A stretch of 64,000 nt of DNA from Methylorubrum suomiense (GTDB lineage Bacteria > Pseudomonadota > Alphaproteobacteria > Rhizobiales > Beijerinckiaceae). The position numbers and the translations under genes were made by a program. Numbering within the stretch: position 1 is the first letter of the stretch; every line of letters starts with the position of its first letter. The stretch spans positions 1-64,000 of the forward strand of contig NZ_BPRE01000014.1 in the NCBI RefSeq assembly GCF_022179765.1. The letters are read 5' to 3'. Shown here piece after piece: positions 9,420 through 18,246 of the stretch. Under the pieces are notes generated by a model. That model did not search any database and had not been told where the DNA came from. It saw nothing but the letters and a program-made list of their open reading frames with translations.

Positions 9420-10265
9420 ATGGTGACCGGCAACCAGGCACAGATCGATTACTGGAACGGTGAGGTCGGACAGCGCTGGGCGGACAACCACTCGGCGCTG
9501 GATACCGCCTTCACCCCCTTCACCCAGGCCCTGTTCGCGGCCGCCGGTCTCGCGCCCGGCGAGCGCGTGCTCGATATCGGCTGCGGCGCGGGCGAGACGT
9601 CACTCCTGGCCGCGCGACAGGTCGGGCGCGAGGGTCGCGTGACGGCGGCCGACGTGTCCGGGCCGCTCTTGGAGGCCGCACGGGCGCGGGAGGCGGCGGA
9701 GCCGACCGGCGGTGCCTCGATCGAATGGTTGCAGGCGGACGTTCAGAGCCACCCCTTCGAAGAACGGTTCGATCGTGCTCTGTCACGCTTCGGCGTGATG
9801 TTCTTCGACGATTCCGCGGCCGCCTTCGCCAATATTCGAGCCAGCCTCGTGGAGGGTGGGCGCCTGCACTTCCTCTGCTGGCGGGCGATGGCCGAGAACG
9901 CCTGGGTCGCCCTGCCCCGCGCGGCGGTGATGCCCCTCGTTCCCGAGTCGGAGCCCCCGGCGCCGGACGCGCCCGGCCCGTTCCGCTTCGCCCTGCGGGA
10001 GACCGTCCAGGCAATCCTGGCGGAAGCGGGCTTCCGCGACATCGCCATCACGCCGGTCGATCACCCGATGACGATGGGGCCGACGCCGGAGGCCGCTGCG
10101 GAATACGCCGTCCGTCGCAGTCCCGTCGCCCGCCTGCTCCAGGGTTGCAACCAGACCGTGCAGGACGCGGCCCTGCGCACCCTCGCCGATCTGTTCGTGC
10201 GCCTCTCCGGGAACGGACCGGTCGAACTCGGCGCCGCCTGCTGGCTCGTCTCGGCGCGGGCCTGA
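9420..10265 (+). CDS. Class I SAM-dependent methyltransferase
   Basis: 281 residues with a Rossmann-type methyltransferase fold. Motif I is VLDIGCGAGETSLLAARQVG (about residues 45-64), followed by an acidic TAADVSG loop and the FDRALSRFGVMFFDD segment. It resembles UbiE/arsenite-methyltransferase-like domains, but the substrate cannot be read from sequence. It starts 75 bp after the gamma-glutamyltransferase-like gene on the same strand and could be co-transcribed. Confidence 0.8.
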   Translation: MVTGNQAQIDYWNGEVGQRWADNHSALDTAFTPFTQALFAAAGLAPGERVLDIGCGAGETSLLAARQVGREGRVTAADVSGPLLEAARAREAAEPTGGASIEWLQADVQSHPFEERFDRALSRFGVMFFDDSAAAFANIRASLVEGGRLHFLCWRAMAENAWVALPRAAVMPLVPESEPPAPDAPGPFRFALRETVQAILAEAGFRDIAITPVDHPMTMGPTPEAAAEYAVRRSPVARLLQGCNQTVQDAALRTLADLFVRLSGNGPVELGAACWLVSARA

Positions 10266-10377
10266 TCGCCCGATCCGGCGCTTTCGGCCAACCCCTGAGC
10301 GGCGCGCCGCCGACCATCCGCCTCCATCGACAGATTGGCACATCCCTTGCGGACGTGCCGGCGCCGTCAAGGAGTGA

Positions 10378-11670
10378 ATGATGGATACGATTTCCAACCG
10401 GACCCGCTGGATCCAGCTCGCTTTGGGCTTGATCGTGATGATGACGATCTCCAGCCCGCAATATGTCTGGACCCTGTTCGTCAAACCGTTCCAGGCGACC
10501 ACCGGGGCGAGCCTGCCCGCGGTGCAGGTCGCCTTCACCATGCTCATCGTCCTCCAGACGTTCTTCTCGCCGGTCCAAGGCTGGCTGATCGAGCGCTTCA
10601 GCGCGAAAGTGATGATCGCGCTCGGTGCGGCGCTCTCCGGTCTCGGCTGGGTCGCGGCCTCGAAGGTCGACAGCCTGTGGGGCCTCTACGCCACCTACGG
10701 CCTGCTCTGCGGGCTCGGCACCGGCATCGTCTATGTCGGCGTCGTCGGCCTCGTGGTGCGCTGGTTCCCCGAGCGGCGCGGCTTCGCCGCCGGCATCGTC
10801 GCGGCGGGCTACGGCATGGGCGCCATCGCCACGACCTTCCCGATCACCGATATGATCGCCGCCTCCGGCTACCGCCACACGCTCCTCGTGTTCGGCGCCA
10901 TCATGGCCGTCATCGGTGTCGTGGCCGCGCTCGGCCTGCGCAATCCCAAGCCCAGCGAGATTCCGGCCATCCCCGCCGACAAGGTCGCGAGCGCCGCCCG
11001 CGACGTGGCCCCCTCGGTCATGCTGAAGACCCCGCTCTTCTGGCTGATGTTCGCCATGATGGCGATGATGTCGACCGGCGGTCTGATGGTGGTGGCGAAC
11101 TTCGCCTCCTTCGCCAAGGAATTCGGCGTGGCCGACGCGATCGTGTTCGGCTTCGCCGCCCTGCCCTTCGCCCTGACCTTCGACCGCATCACCAACGGCC
11201 TGACCCGTCCGTTCTTCGGTTGGGTGTCGGACCATGTGGGCCGCGAGAACACCATGGCGGTCGCCTTCGCCCTCGAAGCGGTGGCGATCTGCATGCTGCT
11301 GATGTTCCGCGAGAACGCCTACGCCTTCGCCCTGCTCTCGGGGCTGGTGTTCTTCGCCTGGGGCGAGATCTTCTCGCTGTTCCCCTCCACCCTCACCGAC
11401 ACGTTCGGAACCAAGCACGCCACGACGAATTACGGCTTCCTCTACATGGCCCAGGGCGTGGGCTCGCTGCTCGGCGGCCCGGTCGCGGCGCTGATCCACG
11501 ACAGTGTGGGCAGCTGGGTGCCGGTCTTCGGCATCGCCATCGGCCTCGATCTCGTCGTGGCGGCCCTGGCGTGGTTCGTCCTCAAGCCTGCCCGTCGCGC
11601 CTATCTCGGCGTCGAGGGTCCGGCCGTTCCGGCGGTCGCCGCCCCGCTCGCCGCCCGGCCGGCGGTCTGA
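10378..11670 (+). CDS. MFS transporter, oxalate/formate antiporter family
   Basis: A 430-residue, 12-helix major facilitator of the OFA (oxalate:formate antiporter) type. Evidence is the early SPQYVWTLFVKPF stretch, GLLCGLGTGIVYVGVVGLVVRWFPERRGFAAGI, the AAGYGMGAIATTFP segment and the C-terminal NYGFLYMAQGVGSLLGGPVAA. Likely cargo is oxalate or another small carboxylate across the inner membrane. Two ATGs stand in tandem at 10378 and 10381. An AAGGAG site ends 3 bp before the first and 6 bp before the second, so the second may be used. A strong hairpin follows the stop. Confidence 0.85.
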   Translation: MMDTISNRTRWIQLALGLIVMMTISSPQYVWTLFVKPFQATTGASLPAVQVAFTMLIVLQTFFSPVQGWLIERFSAKVMIALGAALSGLGWVAASKVDSLWGLYATYGLLCGLGTGIVYVGVVGLVVRWFPERRGFAAGIVAAGYGMGAIATTFPITDMIAASGYRHTLLVFGAIMAVIGVVAALGLRNPKPSEIPAIPADKVASAARDVAPSVMLKTPLFWLMFAMMAMMSTGGLMVVANFASFAKEFGVADAIVFGFAALPFALTFDRITNGLTRPFFGWVSDHVGRENTMAVAFALEAVAICMLLMFRENAYAFALLSGLVFFAWGEIFSLFPSTLTDTFGTKHATTNYGFLYMAQGVGSLLGGPVAALIHDSVGSWVPVFGIAIGLDLVVAALAWFVLKPARRAYLGVEGPAVPAVAAPLAARPAV

Positions 11671-11677
11671 CACGAGC

Positions 11678-11708
11678 GCGGGCCGGCTCCGGTACGGAGT
11701 CGGCCCGC
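11678..11708 (+). terminator. GC-rich hairpin after the OFA-type carrier gene
   Basis: Arms of 13 bases (GCGGGCCGGCTCC and GGAGTCGGCCCGC) pair with one G-T-type mismatch around a 5-base loop, starting 8 bp after the stop. There is no strong T tract, so termination may be imperfect or Rho-assisted. Its position suggests cobL has its own promoter in the 11709-11863 gap. Confidence 0.6.
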
Positions 11709-11863
11709 CGCCTCGGTTCGTCATAAGTCGATTTGACGAGCCGGATCGGTTGCAGGCAGGGAGAGCGACCTTGTCCCACCTCCCCCTCTCCTGAGAAGGA
11801 CGGCGGGAGGCCCTCAGGCGAACAGACTCCCGCGATGCCCATCCCCGTGCGGCGGCACCGGCC

Positions 11864-13102
11864 ATGACGGCACCGCTCGCCCCCGAGCCCGGCCGCACCC
11901 CTTGGCTCACCATCGTCGGGATGGGTGAAGATGGCCGCGCCGGGCTTTCGCCCGCCGCCGCCGCCGCCCTCGACGGGGCGGACATCGTCTATGGCGGCCG
12001 GCGCCATCTCGCCCTCGCCGCTCCGCTCTCCGGCGAGGGTCGGCCCTGGCCAAGCCCGATCAGCGACGCCTATCCGGACATCCTGGCGCGGCGCGGGCGG
12101 CCCACCTGCCTGCTCGCGACCGGGGATCCGTTCCATTTCGGCATCGGTGCCGAGATCGCCCGGCTGGTCCCGGCCGGCGAGATCCGCGCTTTTCCGCAGC
12201 CCTCGGCCTTCAGCCTCGCCGCCGCCCGGCTCGGCTGGTCGCTGCCCGAGACGGCCTGCGTGACCTTGCACGGCCGCGACCTCCTGGGAATCGTCCCCCA
12301 TCTCCAGCCGGGCGCGCGCATCCTGGCCCTGTCCTGGGACGGATCGACGCCGGGCGCGGTCGCTGGATTGCTGGCCGAGCGCGGAATGGGCGGGTCCCGG
12401 CTGACGGTCCTGGAGGCGATGGGCGGCCCCCGCGAGCGCCTGCGCGGCGACGTCGCGGAAAGCTTTGCCCTGACCGAGATCGACCCGCTCAACACCCTGG
12501 CCATCGAGGTGGTCGCCCAACCCGATGCCCGGATCGTGCCCGTGAGTCCCGGCCTCGACGACGCGTGGTTCGAGAATGACGGGCAATTGACCAAGGCCGA
12601 GATCCGCGCCGTCACGCTCGCGGCGCTACGACCGCGGGCGGGAGAGATTCTCTGGGACCTCGGCGCCGGGGCGGGCTCGGTCTCGATCGAGTGGTGCCTG
12701 CGCCACCCGGCCAACCGGGCCGTCGCGGTCGAGCGACGCGAGGATCGGGCCGACCGGATCGCGCGCAATGCCAGGGCTCTGGGCGTCGCGACCCGGATCG
12801 TCGTGATGCGCGGCGCCAGCGGAGCGACGCTCACCGAGCTGCCGCCGCCGCAGGCCGTGTTCGTCGGTGGCGGCGTGGCGGAACCGGGCCTGCTCGCCGC
12901 CTGCCGCGCCCGGCTGCCCGCGGCAGGCCGCCTCGTCGCCAACGCGGTGACGCTCGAGGGCGAAGCTGCCCTGCTCGCCGCCCACGCAGAGACCGGCGGG
13001 CGCCTGCGCCGATTGTCGATCGCCCATGCCGCGCCGGTCGGCGGCCTCACCGGCTGGCGGCCGGCGATGCCGGTCACGCAATGGGTCTGGACCAAGCCGT
13101 GA
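11864..13102 (+). CDS. cobL: Precorrin-6B C5,15-methyltransferase (decarboxylating), CobL (CbiE-CbiT fusion)
   Basis: This 412-residue fusion methylates precorrin-6B at C5 and C15 and removes the acetate carboxyl at C12 in aerobic cobalamin synthesis. The N-terminal CbiE-like tetrapyrrole methylase domain shows LTIVGMGEDGRAGL and LLATGDPFHFGIG. The C-terminal CbiT-like Rossmann methyltransferase shows LTKAEIRAVTLAALRPRAGEILWDLGAGAGSVSIEW. Length fits the CobL type. It heads a four-gene operon, and the next gene starts within its last bases. Confidence 0.93.
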   Translation: MTAPLAPEPGRTPWLTIVGMGEDGRAGLSPAAAAALDGADIVYGGRRHLALAAPLSGEGRPWPSPISDAYPDILARRGRPTCLLATGDPFHFGIGAEIARLVPAGEIRAFPQPSAFSLAAARLGWSLPETACVTLHGRDLLGIVPHLQPGARILALSWDGSTPGAVAGLLAERGMGGSRLTVLEAMGGPRERLRGDVAESFALTEIDPLNTLAIEVVAQPDARIVPVSPGLDDAWFENDGQLTKAEIRAVTLAALRPRAGEILWDLGAGAGSVSIEWCLRHPANRAVAVERREDRADRIARNARALGVATRIVVMRGASGATLTELPPPQAVFVGGGVAEPGLLAACRARLPAAGRLVANAVTLEGEAALLAAHAETGGRLRRLSIAHAAPVGGLTGWRPAMPVTQWVWTKP

Positions 13103-13485
13103 GCGGCGTGGTCGCCGGCATCGGCTTTCGCGCCGCCACCACGCCGGACGAGATCGCCACCCTGCTGCGCCGCGCCCTCGCCGAGGCCGGGCTCGCCCCG
13201 GACGATCTCGCCGCCATCGCCACCGCCGCCGACCGGGCGGGCGAGCCGAACCTGCGGGCGGCGGCGGCCGTTTTTCATCTGATCCCGGTCGGTCTCGACG
13301 CCGCAGCCCTCGCCGCAGCCGATCCGGCGGGCGTGACCCGCTCGGACCGGATCGTGGCGAGCCGGGGCATCGGCTCGGTCGCCGAGGCGGCGGCCTTGGC
13401 CGGCGCCGGACCGAGGGCGCGCCTCCTCCTGGCCCGCATTGCCAGCGCGGGCGCGACCTGCGCGCTGGCCCGGCGCTCCGAATGA
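13081..13485 (+). CDS. cobE: Cobalamin biosynthesis protein CobE/CbiG C-terminal-like
   Basis: A small protein of 134 residues with the GIGFRAATTPDEIATLL N-terminus, FHLIPVGLDAAALAAAD and RGIGSVAEAAAL stretches typical of the CobE/CbiG-C family. CobE is required in the aerobic pathway of Pseudomonas denitrificans; its precise chemistry is not settled to my knowledge. The ATG at 13081 overlaps cobL by 22 bp. A GTG at 13099, overlapping the cobL stop as GTGA, is an equally plausible start and would shorten it by six residues. Confidence 0.82.
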   Translation: MGLDQAVSGVVAGIGFRAATTPDEIATLLRRALAEAGLAPDDLAAIATAADRAGEPNLRAAAAVFHLIPVGLDAAALAAADPAGVTRSDRIVASRGIGSVAEAAALAGAGPRARLLLARIASAGATCALARRSE

Positions 13486-13542
13486 ACGGGGCATCCGTGC
13501 CGCCCTCCCCAACGCCCGGTCGGATGCTGTAAGCGGGCCGTC

Positions 13543-14328
13543 ATGACCGTTCATTTCATCGGCGCCGGCCCGGGTGCCGCCGACCTCATCACCGTGCGCG
13601 GACGCGATCTCGTCGCCGCCTGTCCGGTCTGCCTCTACGCCGGTTCGCTGGTCGCCCCCGAGATCCTGTCCTGGTGTCCTGAGGGGGCCCGCATCGTCGA
13701 CACCGCCCCCCTCGATCTTGATGCGATCATGGCGGAGATCACAGCGGCCCATGCGAGCGGCCGGGACGTGGCGCGGCTGCATTCGGGCGATCTGTCGATC
13801 TGGAGCGCGCTCGCCGAGCAGACCCGGCGGCTCGATGCCCTCGGCATCCCCTATACGGTGACCCCCGGCGTCCCCTCCTTCGCCGCGGCGGCGGCGGTTC
13901 TGCGGCGCGAACTCACCGTGCCGGGGCTGGCGCAATCCGTCGTGCTGACCCGCACGTCCGGCCGGGCGAGCCCGATGCCCGAGCGCGAGACGTTGGCGGC
14001 CTTCGCGGCGACCGGTGCGACGCTGGCGCTGCATCTGTCGATCCACGTCGTCGATGCGGTCGCGGCGGAACTCGCTTCCTTCTACGGGGCGGATTGCCCC
14101 GCCGCGATCGTGTTCCGCGCCACCTGGCCCGACGAGCGGGTCCTGACGGGTCCATTGGCCTCTCTGCCCGAGCAGGTGCGGGCCGAGCGGATCGAGCGCA
14201 CCGCCCTGATCCTGGTCGGTCCGGCGCTCGATCCGTCGGATTTCCGCGAGAGCGCCCTCTACGCCCCAGACTACGATCGCCGCTTCCGGCCCCGCGGTGC
14301 GGTGGGCGCCCCGGGAGACGCGCTATGA
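13543..14328 (+). CDS. cobM: Precorrin-4 C11-methyltransferase
   Basis: A tetrapyrrole methylase of 261 residues that transfers a methyl group from SAM to C11 of precorrin-4. Family marks are VHFIGAGPGAADLITVRG at the N-terminus, CLYAGSLV, RLHSGDLSIWSA, and the TPGVPSFAAAAA loop. It follows cobE by 57 bp, and its last four bases overlap the start of cobB (ATGA), indicating translational coupling. Confidence 0.94.
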   Translation: MTVHFIGAGPGAADLITVRGRDLVAACPVCLYAGSLVAPEILSWCPEGARIVDTAPLDLDAIMAEITAAHASGRDVARLHSGDLSIWSALAEQTRRLDALGIPYTVTPGVPSFAAAAAVLRRELTVPGLAQSVVLTRTSGRASPMPERETLAAFAATGATLALHLSIHVVDAVAAELASFYGADCPAAIVFRATWPDERVLTGPLASLPEQVRAERIERTALILVGPALDPSDFRESALYAPDYDRRFRPRGAVGAPGDAL

Positions 14329-15647
14329 CCGCCCCCGGCCTCCTGATCGCCGCACCGCGCTCGGGTTCGGGCAAGACCACGGTGACGCTCGCACTGATGC
14401 GGGCGCTCCGCCGCCGGGGCGTGGCCGTGCGGGGCGCCAAATGCGGGCCGGATTACATCGATCCGGCATTTCACGAGGCGGCGACCGGCCATCCGAGCCT
14501 GAATCTCGACAGTTTCGCGATGCCGGACGGCCTGCTCGATGCCTGCGCCGGGCTCAGCGCCCGGGATGCCGCCCTGGTGATCGCCGAAGGCTCGATGGGC
14601 CTGCATGACGGGATCGTCGCGGGCGAAGGCCGCACGGGGGCCAATGCCGACATCGCCGCACGCTACGGCTGGCCGGTGCTGCTGGTGCTCGACGTGTCGG
14701 GCGCCGCGCAATCGGCCGCGGCGGTGGCGCTCGGCTGCGCCGCCTACGATCCCCGCATCCGTGTCGCTGGCGTGGTTCTGAACAAGGTGGCGAGCCCACG
14801 CCATCGCCGCCTCGTCGAGGCGGGTCTCAGCCGGATCGGCATGCGGGTGCTCGGCGCCTTCCCCCGCGAGGCCGGTCTCGTCCTGCCCGAGCGTCACCTG
14901 GGCCTCGTCCAGGCCGGCGAGACCGCCGATCTGGAGGCACGCCTGGACCGCCTCGGGGATCTGGCGGAAGCCTCCCTCGACCTCGACGCCATCGTCGCCG
15001 CCGCCGGTGGGCAGGCGCAGCCGGGCCGAGGCGCCCTCCCCCGCCCCCCGGCCCAACGGGTCGCGGTGGCGCGGGATGCGGCGTTCTCGTTCCTCTACCC
15101 GCACATGCTCGCGGGTTGGCGCGCGGCTGGGGCCGAGATCGTGCCGTTCTCGCCCCTCGCCGATGAGGCGCCCGACCCCTCTTGCGACGCCTGCTGGCTC
15201 CCCGGCGGCTATCCCGAATTGCATGCCGGGCGTCTCGCGGCGGCGAACACCTTCCGCGATGGGCTGAACCGGTTCGCGCACACGCGGCCCGTGCACGGGG
15301 AGTGCGGCGGCTACATGGTGCTCGGGGAGAGCTTGGAGGATGCCGACGGCGTCACCCATCCGATGACGGGCCTGCTCCCGGTGGCGACGTCCTACGGGAA
15401 GCGGCGGCTCCATCTGGGCTACCGGGTGGCCCGGCTCGTCGAGACCGGCCTGCTGGGTGCGGCGGGCACGCGCCTCGTCGGGCACGAGTTCCACTATGCC
15501 AGCGAGCTGACCCCGGCGCCCGATGCCGACAATGCCCTGGCGCGGGTGACGGATGCGGAGGGCACGCCCCTGGGCTTTGCAGGCCACCGCCGGGGCCTCG
15601 TGACCGGAAGCTTCTTCCACCTCATCGCCGAGACGGATGAAGCCTAG
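14325..15647 (+). CDS. cobB: Hydrogenobyrinic/cobyrinic acid a,c-diamide synthase
   Basis: A 440-residue ATP- and glutamine-dependent amidase that converts the a and c acetate side chains to amides. The N-terminal synthetase domain has a P-loop-like APRSGSGKTTVTLALM and GAKCGPDYIDPAFH. The C-terminal class I glutamine amidotransferase-like domain carries VHGECGGYMVLGE with the catalytic cysteine, and a late histidine in the HRRGLVTGSFFHL stretch. The frame is open upstream, but the ATG at 14325 overlapping the cobM stop is the natural start. It ends the cob operon 37 bp before a perfect hairpin. Confidence 0.93.
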   Translation: MTAPGLLIAAPRSGSGKTTVTLALMRALRRRGVAVRGAKCGPDYIDPAFHEAATGHPSLNLDSFAMPDGLLDACAGLSARDAALVIAEGSMGLHDGIVAGEGRTGANADIAARYGWPVLLVLDVSGAAQSAAAVALGCAAYDPRIRVAGVVLNKVASPRHRRLVEAGLSRIGMRVLGAFPREAGLVLPERHLGLVQAGETADLEARLDRLGDLAEASLDLDAIVAAAGGQAQPGRGALPRPPAQRVAVARDAAFSFLYPHMLAGWRAAGAEIVPFSPLADEAPDPSCDACWLPGGYPELHAGRLAAANTFRDGLNRFAHTRPVHGECGGYMVLGESLEDADGVTHPMTGLLPVATSYGKRRLHLGYRVARLVETGLLGAAGTRLVGHEFHYASELTPAPDADNALARVTDAEGTPLGFAGHRRGLVTGSFFHLIAETDEA

Positions 15648-15683
15648 AGCCGTCCGTCGCGAGCGAATTCGGGCGAACGAAGA

Positions 15684-15710
15684 AAAGGCCGGGGAGCGTC
15701 CCCGGCCTTT
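15684..15710 (+). terminator. Terminator hairpin at the end of the cob operon
   Basis: A perfect 11-bp stem (AAAGGCCGGGG / CCCCGGCCTTT) with a 5-base loop lies 37 bp after cobB and 43 bp from the end of the convergent XRE gene. The A and T runs at the two ends allow it to work in both directions. Confidence 0.85.
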
Positions 15711-15752
15711 GGGCCCATCCGCACGAGAAACCCTGTCTCTGGACCGACCGCC

Positions 15753-16157
15753 TCAGGCGTCGAGGGCCGCGTCCTTCTTCCGATCGAGGCGCGCCGCGCT
15801 GCGAACGATCGCCAAGACCTCGCGGCGAAGCTGATCGTCCTCGATCGAGGCGAACGCCCGCAGCAGGTCCACCGCGCCGTGGGCGCGCAGGAAGCCGAAC
15901 ACCTCGGCCTGTTCCTGGGAGGCGGGGCCGTCGTTCTCGTCGAAGAACGCCGAGACCGGCACTTCGAGGAGACGGGCGATCTCGCGCAGACGCCCGGCGC
16001 CGACGCGGTTCTGGCCTTTCTCATACTTCTGAACCTGCTGGAAGGTCACGCCGACGGCGGTTCCCAGTGCGGTCTGGCTCAGGCCCCGTGCTTTCCGCAG
16101 CGCGGTGATCCGGAGTCCGACGAGACGGTCAACATCGGTTGTCTGTTTCGGCATCAT
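15753..16157 (-). CDS. XRE-family transcriptional regulator
   Basis: A cytosolic DNA-binding protein of 134 residues. The N-terminal Cro/C1 helix-turn-helix is clear: VGLRITALRKARGLSQTALG, VGVTFQQVQKYEKGQNRVG, AGRLREIARLLEVPVSAFF. A short helical C-terminal part (LLRAFASIEDDQLRREVLAIVRS) follows. Architecture matches small alphaproteobacterial XRE repressors with a C-terminal dimerisation helix. Start is at the first of two tandem ATG codons (16157). The frame is open upstream, but the HTH domain fixes the N-terminus. It could bind the palindrome about 270 bp upstream; this is inference. Confidence 0.87.
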   Translation of the reverse strand: MMPKQTTDVDRLVGLRITALRKARGLSQTALGTAVGVTFQQVQKYEKGQNRVGAGRLREIARLLEVPVSAFFDENDGPASQEQAEVFGFLRAHGAVDLLRAFASIEDDQLRREVLAIVRSAARLDRKKDAALDA

Positions 16158-16612
16158 CTTACGGTACGGTCCACTGACGATATCGCGCCCGGTCCAAGGA
16201 CCTCGGATCGGCCGCGTTCGCATCCCTGCAGCGAATCCGTACGTCTTGCCCTGGTTCTGATTGCCTGAAACAACCCAGGCTTGGACATCGGCAGACAGTT
16301 GTATCGCTGTGGGGTAGCTTCTCTCCAGCTTCACCATGAGATGCATGTTGAATGCAAGAGCCTCTTTGCTGTCAGACGGGAGTTTTCAGCAATCGCGTCC
16401 TCTGCGTTCACGAAATGTACCTATAGTGAAATCATGCGACGTTGCATGATTTCGCGTGTATCGAGCTTGTTGCGCAGGGCGCGGCGATGCATCGCCACCC
16501 CTCAGACCGGACATGGGCTTCTGCCCCCAGGCTAAACTACGTATTGTGGGATTAACGTCGGCGAGGCGGCTTCGCCGACCTGGCACGACAACGGATCGGG
16601 AGCTGATCAGGC
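16158..16612. other. Divergent intergenic region with regulatory signals
   Basis: A 455-bp gap, lower in GC than its surroundings, separates the XRE regulator and the haem-monooxygenase gene. It contains the 26-bp palindrome described separately. It also holds a leader hairpin just upstream of the monooxygenase gene: arms GTCGGCGA (16557-16564) and TCGCCGAC (16572-16579). No convincing gene was found. Confidence 0.6.
16428..16453. promoter_or_regulatory. 26-bp perfect palindrome, candidate operator
   Basis: Arms GAAATCATGC and GCATGATTTC are perfect inverted repeats separated by six bases (GACGTT) with an ACGT centre. It lies between the divergently oriented XRE regulator and the haem-monooxygenase gene, where a dimeric repressor site is expected. 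No U-rich tail follows, which argues against a terminator. Confidence 0.55.
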
Positions 16613-16948
16613 ATGTTCATCGCGATGAACCGCTTCAAGGTGGTCAAGGATTCGGCGCAGGATTTCGAGCAGGTCTGGCTGGGGCGCGACAGCCATCTCG
16701 GTGAGATGGACGGCTTTGTCGAATTCCACCTTCTGAAAGGGCCGGAGGCCGAGGATCACATCCTCTACGCGTCCCACACGATCTGGCGCTCGCGGGCCGA
16801 TTTCGAGGCCTGGACCCGCTCGGAACAGTTCCGCAAGGCCCATGGTCGCGTGCCGGGCACCAAGCCGCTCTATCTCGGCCATCCCCAGTTCGAAGGCTTC
16901 GAGACGATCCAGACGGTCGCGCGGCCGGAGGCGGATCAGGCGGCCTGA
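16613..16948 (+). CDS. Haem-degrading monooxygenase (IsdG/ABM family)
   Basis: A 111-residue protein with the dimeric alpha/beta-barrel ABM fold. The catalytic triad of IsdG-type haem oxygenases can be placed: Asn6 in MFIAMNRFKV, Trp58 in ASHTIWRS and His77 in EQFRKAHG. The spacing matches the Staphylococcus IsdG family. It probably opens haem to release iron in the cytosol. A hairpin leader lies directly upstream. No haem transporter is adjacent, so a general quinone-type ABM monooxygenase remains possible. Confidence 0.8.
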   Translation: MFIAMNRFKVVKDSAQDFEQVWLGRDSHLGEMDGFVEFHLLKGPEAEDHILYASHTIWRSRADFEAWTRSEQFRKAHGRVPGTKPLYLGHPQFEGFETIQTVARPEADQAA

Positions 16949-16989
16949 CCCGTCGCACCGCGGCGCGCCTCCGCGCGGGAGCCGTCGTT

Positions 16990-18246
16990 CTATCTGAGCC
17001 GCGGCAGCATCACGGCGAGGAGCCCGATCAGGGGTAGATAGGCGCAGAGCGCGTAGACCTGCTCGATGCCGATGCGGTCGGCGAGTTCGCCGAGCAAAGC
17101 CGCGCCCAGGCCTCCCATGCCGAAGGCGAAGCCGAAGAATAATCCGCCCACGAGGCCGACCCGCCCCGGAAGCAGATCCTGCGCGTAGACGAGGATCGCC
17201 GGCATCGCCGAGGCGAGGATCAGGCCGATCGGCACCGAGAGCGCCACCGTCCAGAACAGGTTCACGTGCGGCAGCGCCAGGGTGAAGGGCAGCACGCCGA
17301 GAATCGAGACCCAGATCACCAGCTTGCGGCCGAAGCGGTCGCCGATGGGCCCGCCGAGCAGCGTACCCGCCGCCACCGATCCGAGGAACACGAACAGGTA
17401 GAGCTGCGACTGGGCGACCGGCACACCGAAGCGGTGGATCAGGTAGAACGTGTAGTAGGACGAGAAACTCGCGGTATAGAAGAACTTCGAGAAGATCAGA
17501 GCCAGCAGGATCGCGACGGTGGCGACGATCCGCGCCCGGGTCAGGCCCGCCGCGTCGGAACCGACGGTGACGCGCGGGGTTCGCGGCGCCGCCGCAAGCC
17601 TGCCGGCATACCAGCGGCCGACGGCCGAGAGCACGGCGATCCCCGACAAGGCGGCGAGGCCGAACCACGCGACGCTGCCCTGGCCGTGCGGCACCACCAC
17701 GAAGGCCGCGAGCAGCGGACCGAGCGCGGTCCCGGCATTGCCGCCGACCTGGAACACCGATTGCGCCAATCCGTAGCGTCCGCCTGAGGCGAGCCGAGCG
17801 ACCCGGCTCGCCTCCGGATGAAAGATCGCCGAGCCGAGCCCGATGAGCGCGGCAGCGGCGAGCAGCACCGCATAGGTCGGTGCCAGAGACAGCAGCCCCA
17901 GCCCCACCAGCGACACCGCCATTCCGGCAGCCAGCGAGAACGGCATCGGGTTTCGATCGGTCGAGAGGCCGATCGCGGGCTGGAGCAACGAGGCGGTCGC
18001 CTGGAACGCCAGGGTCAGCAGGCCGATCTGTCCGAAATCGAGATGAAAGCTCTGCTTCAGCAGCGGATAGATGGCGGGCAGCAGCGACTGTACGAGGTCG
18101 TTGAGCAGGTGGGACAGGCTGAGGCCCAACAGCACCGTCAGCGCCGGCCCGGTGGCCCGCACCGGCGTCCCATCGCCGCCGGACGGGACCGACCCGCCCT
18201 CAACCGCGCCGGCCTCCAAGGTCTCGGCCCGCATACCGGCTCTCAT
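16990..18246 (-). CDS. MFS transporter, fosmidomycin-resistance (Fsr) type
   Basis: A major facilitator of about 418 residues with 12 predicted helices. The SLSHLLNDLVQSLLPAIYPLLK motif near the N-terminus, GLGSAIFHPEASRVAR and FQVGGNAGTALGPLLAAFVV are hallmarks of the Fsr-like branch. These export fosmidomycin and other hydrophobic compounds; the natural substrate here is unknown. The frame is open upstream, but the ATG at 18246 is preceded by a good GGAGAG site. It is divergent from the sugar transferase gene. Confidence 0.82.
   Translation of the reverse strand: MRAGMRAETLEAGAVEGGSVPSGGDGTPVRATGPALTVLLGLSLSHLLNDLVQSLLPAIYPLLKQSFHLDFGQIGLLTLAFQATASLLQPAIGLSTDRNPMPFSLAAGMAVSLVGLGLLSLAPTYAVLLAAAALIGLGSAIFHPEASRVARLASGGRYGLAQSVFQVGGNAGTALGPLLAAFVVVPHGQGSVAWFGLAALSGIAVLSAVGRWYAGRLAAAPRTPRVTVGSDAAGLTRARIVATVAILLALIFSKFFYTASFSSYYTFYLIHRFGVPVAQSQLYLFVFLGSVAAGTLLGGPIGDRFGRKLVIWVSILGVLPFTLALPHVNLFWTVALSVPIGLILASAMPAILVYAQDLLPGRVGLVGGLFFGFAFGMGGLGAALLGELADRIGIEQVYALCAYLPLIGLLAVMLPRLR

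Noticed and set aside
11709..11863. Possible cobalamin riboswitch upstream of cobL
   Set aside because: No B12-box-like segment or the conserved pairing elements could be found in the 155-bp gap. Only short GC palindromes are present.
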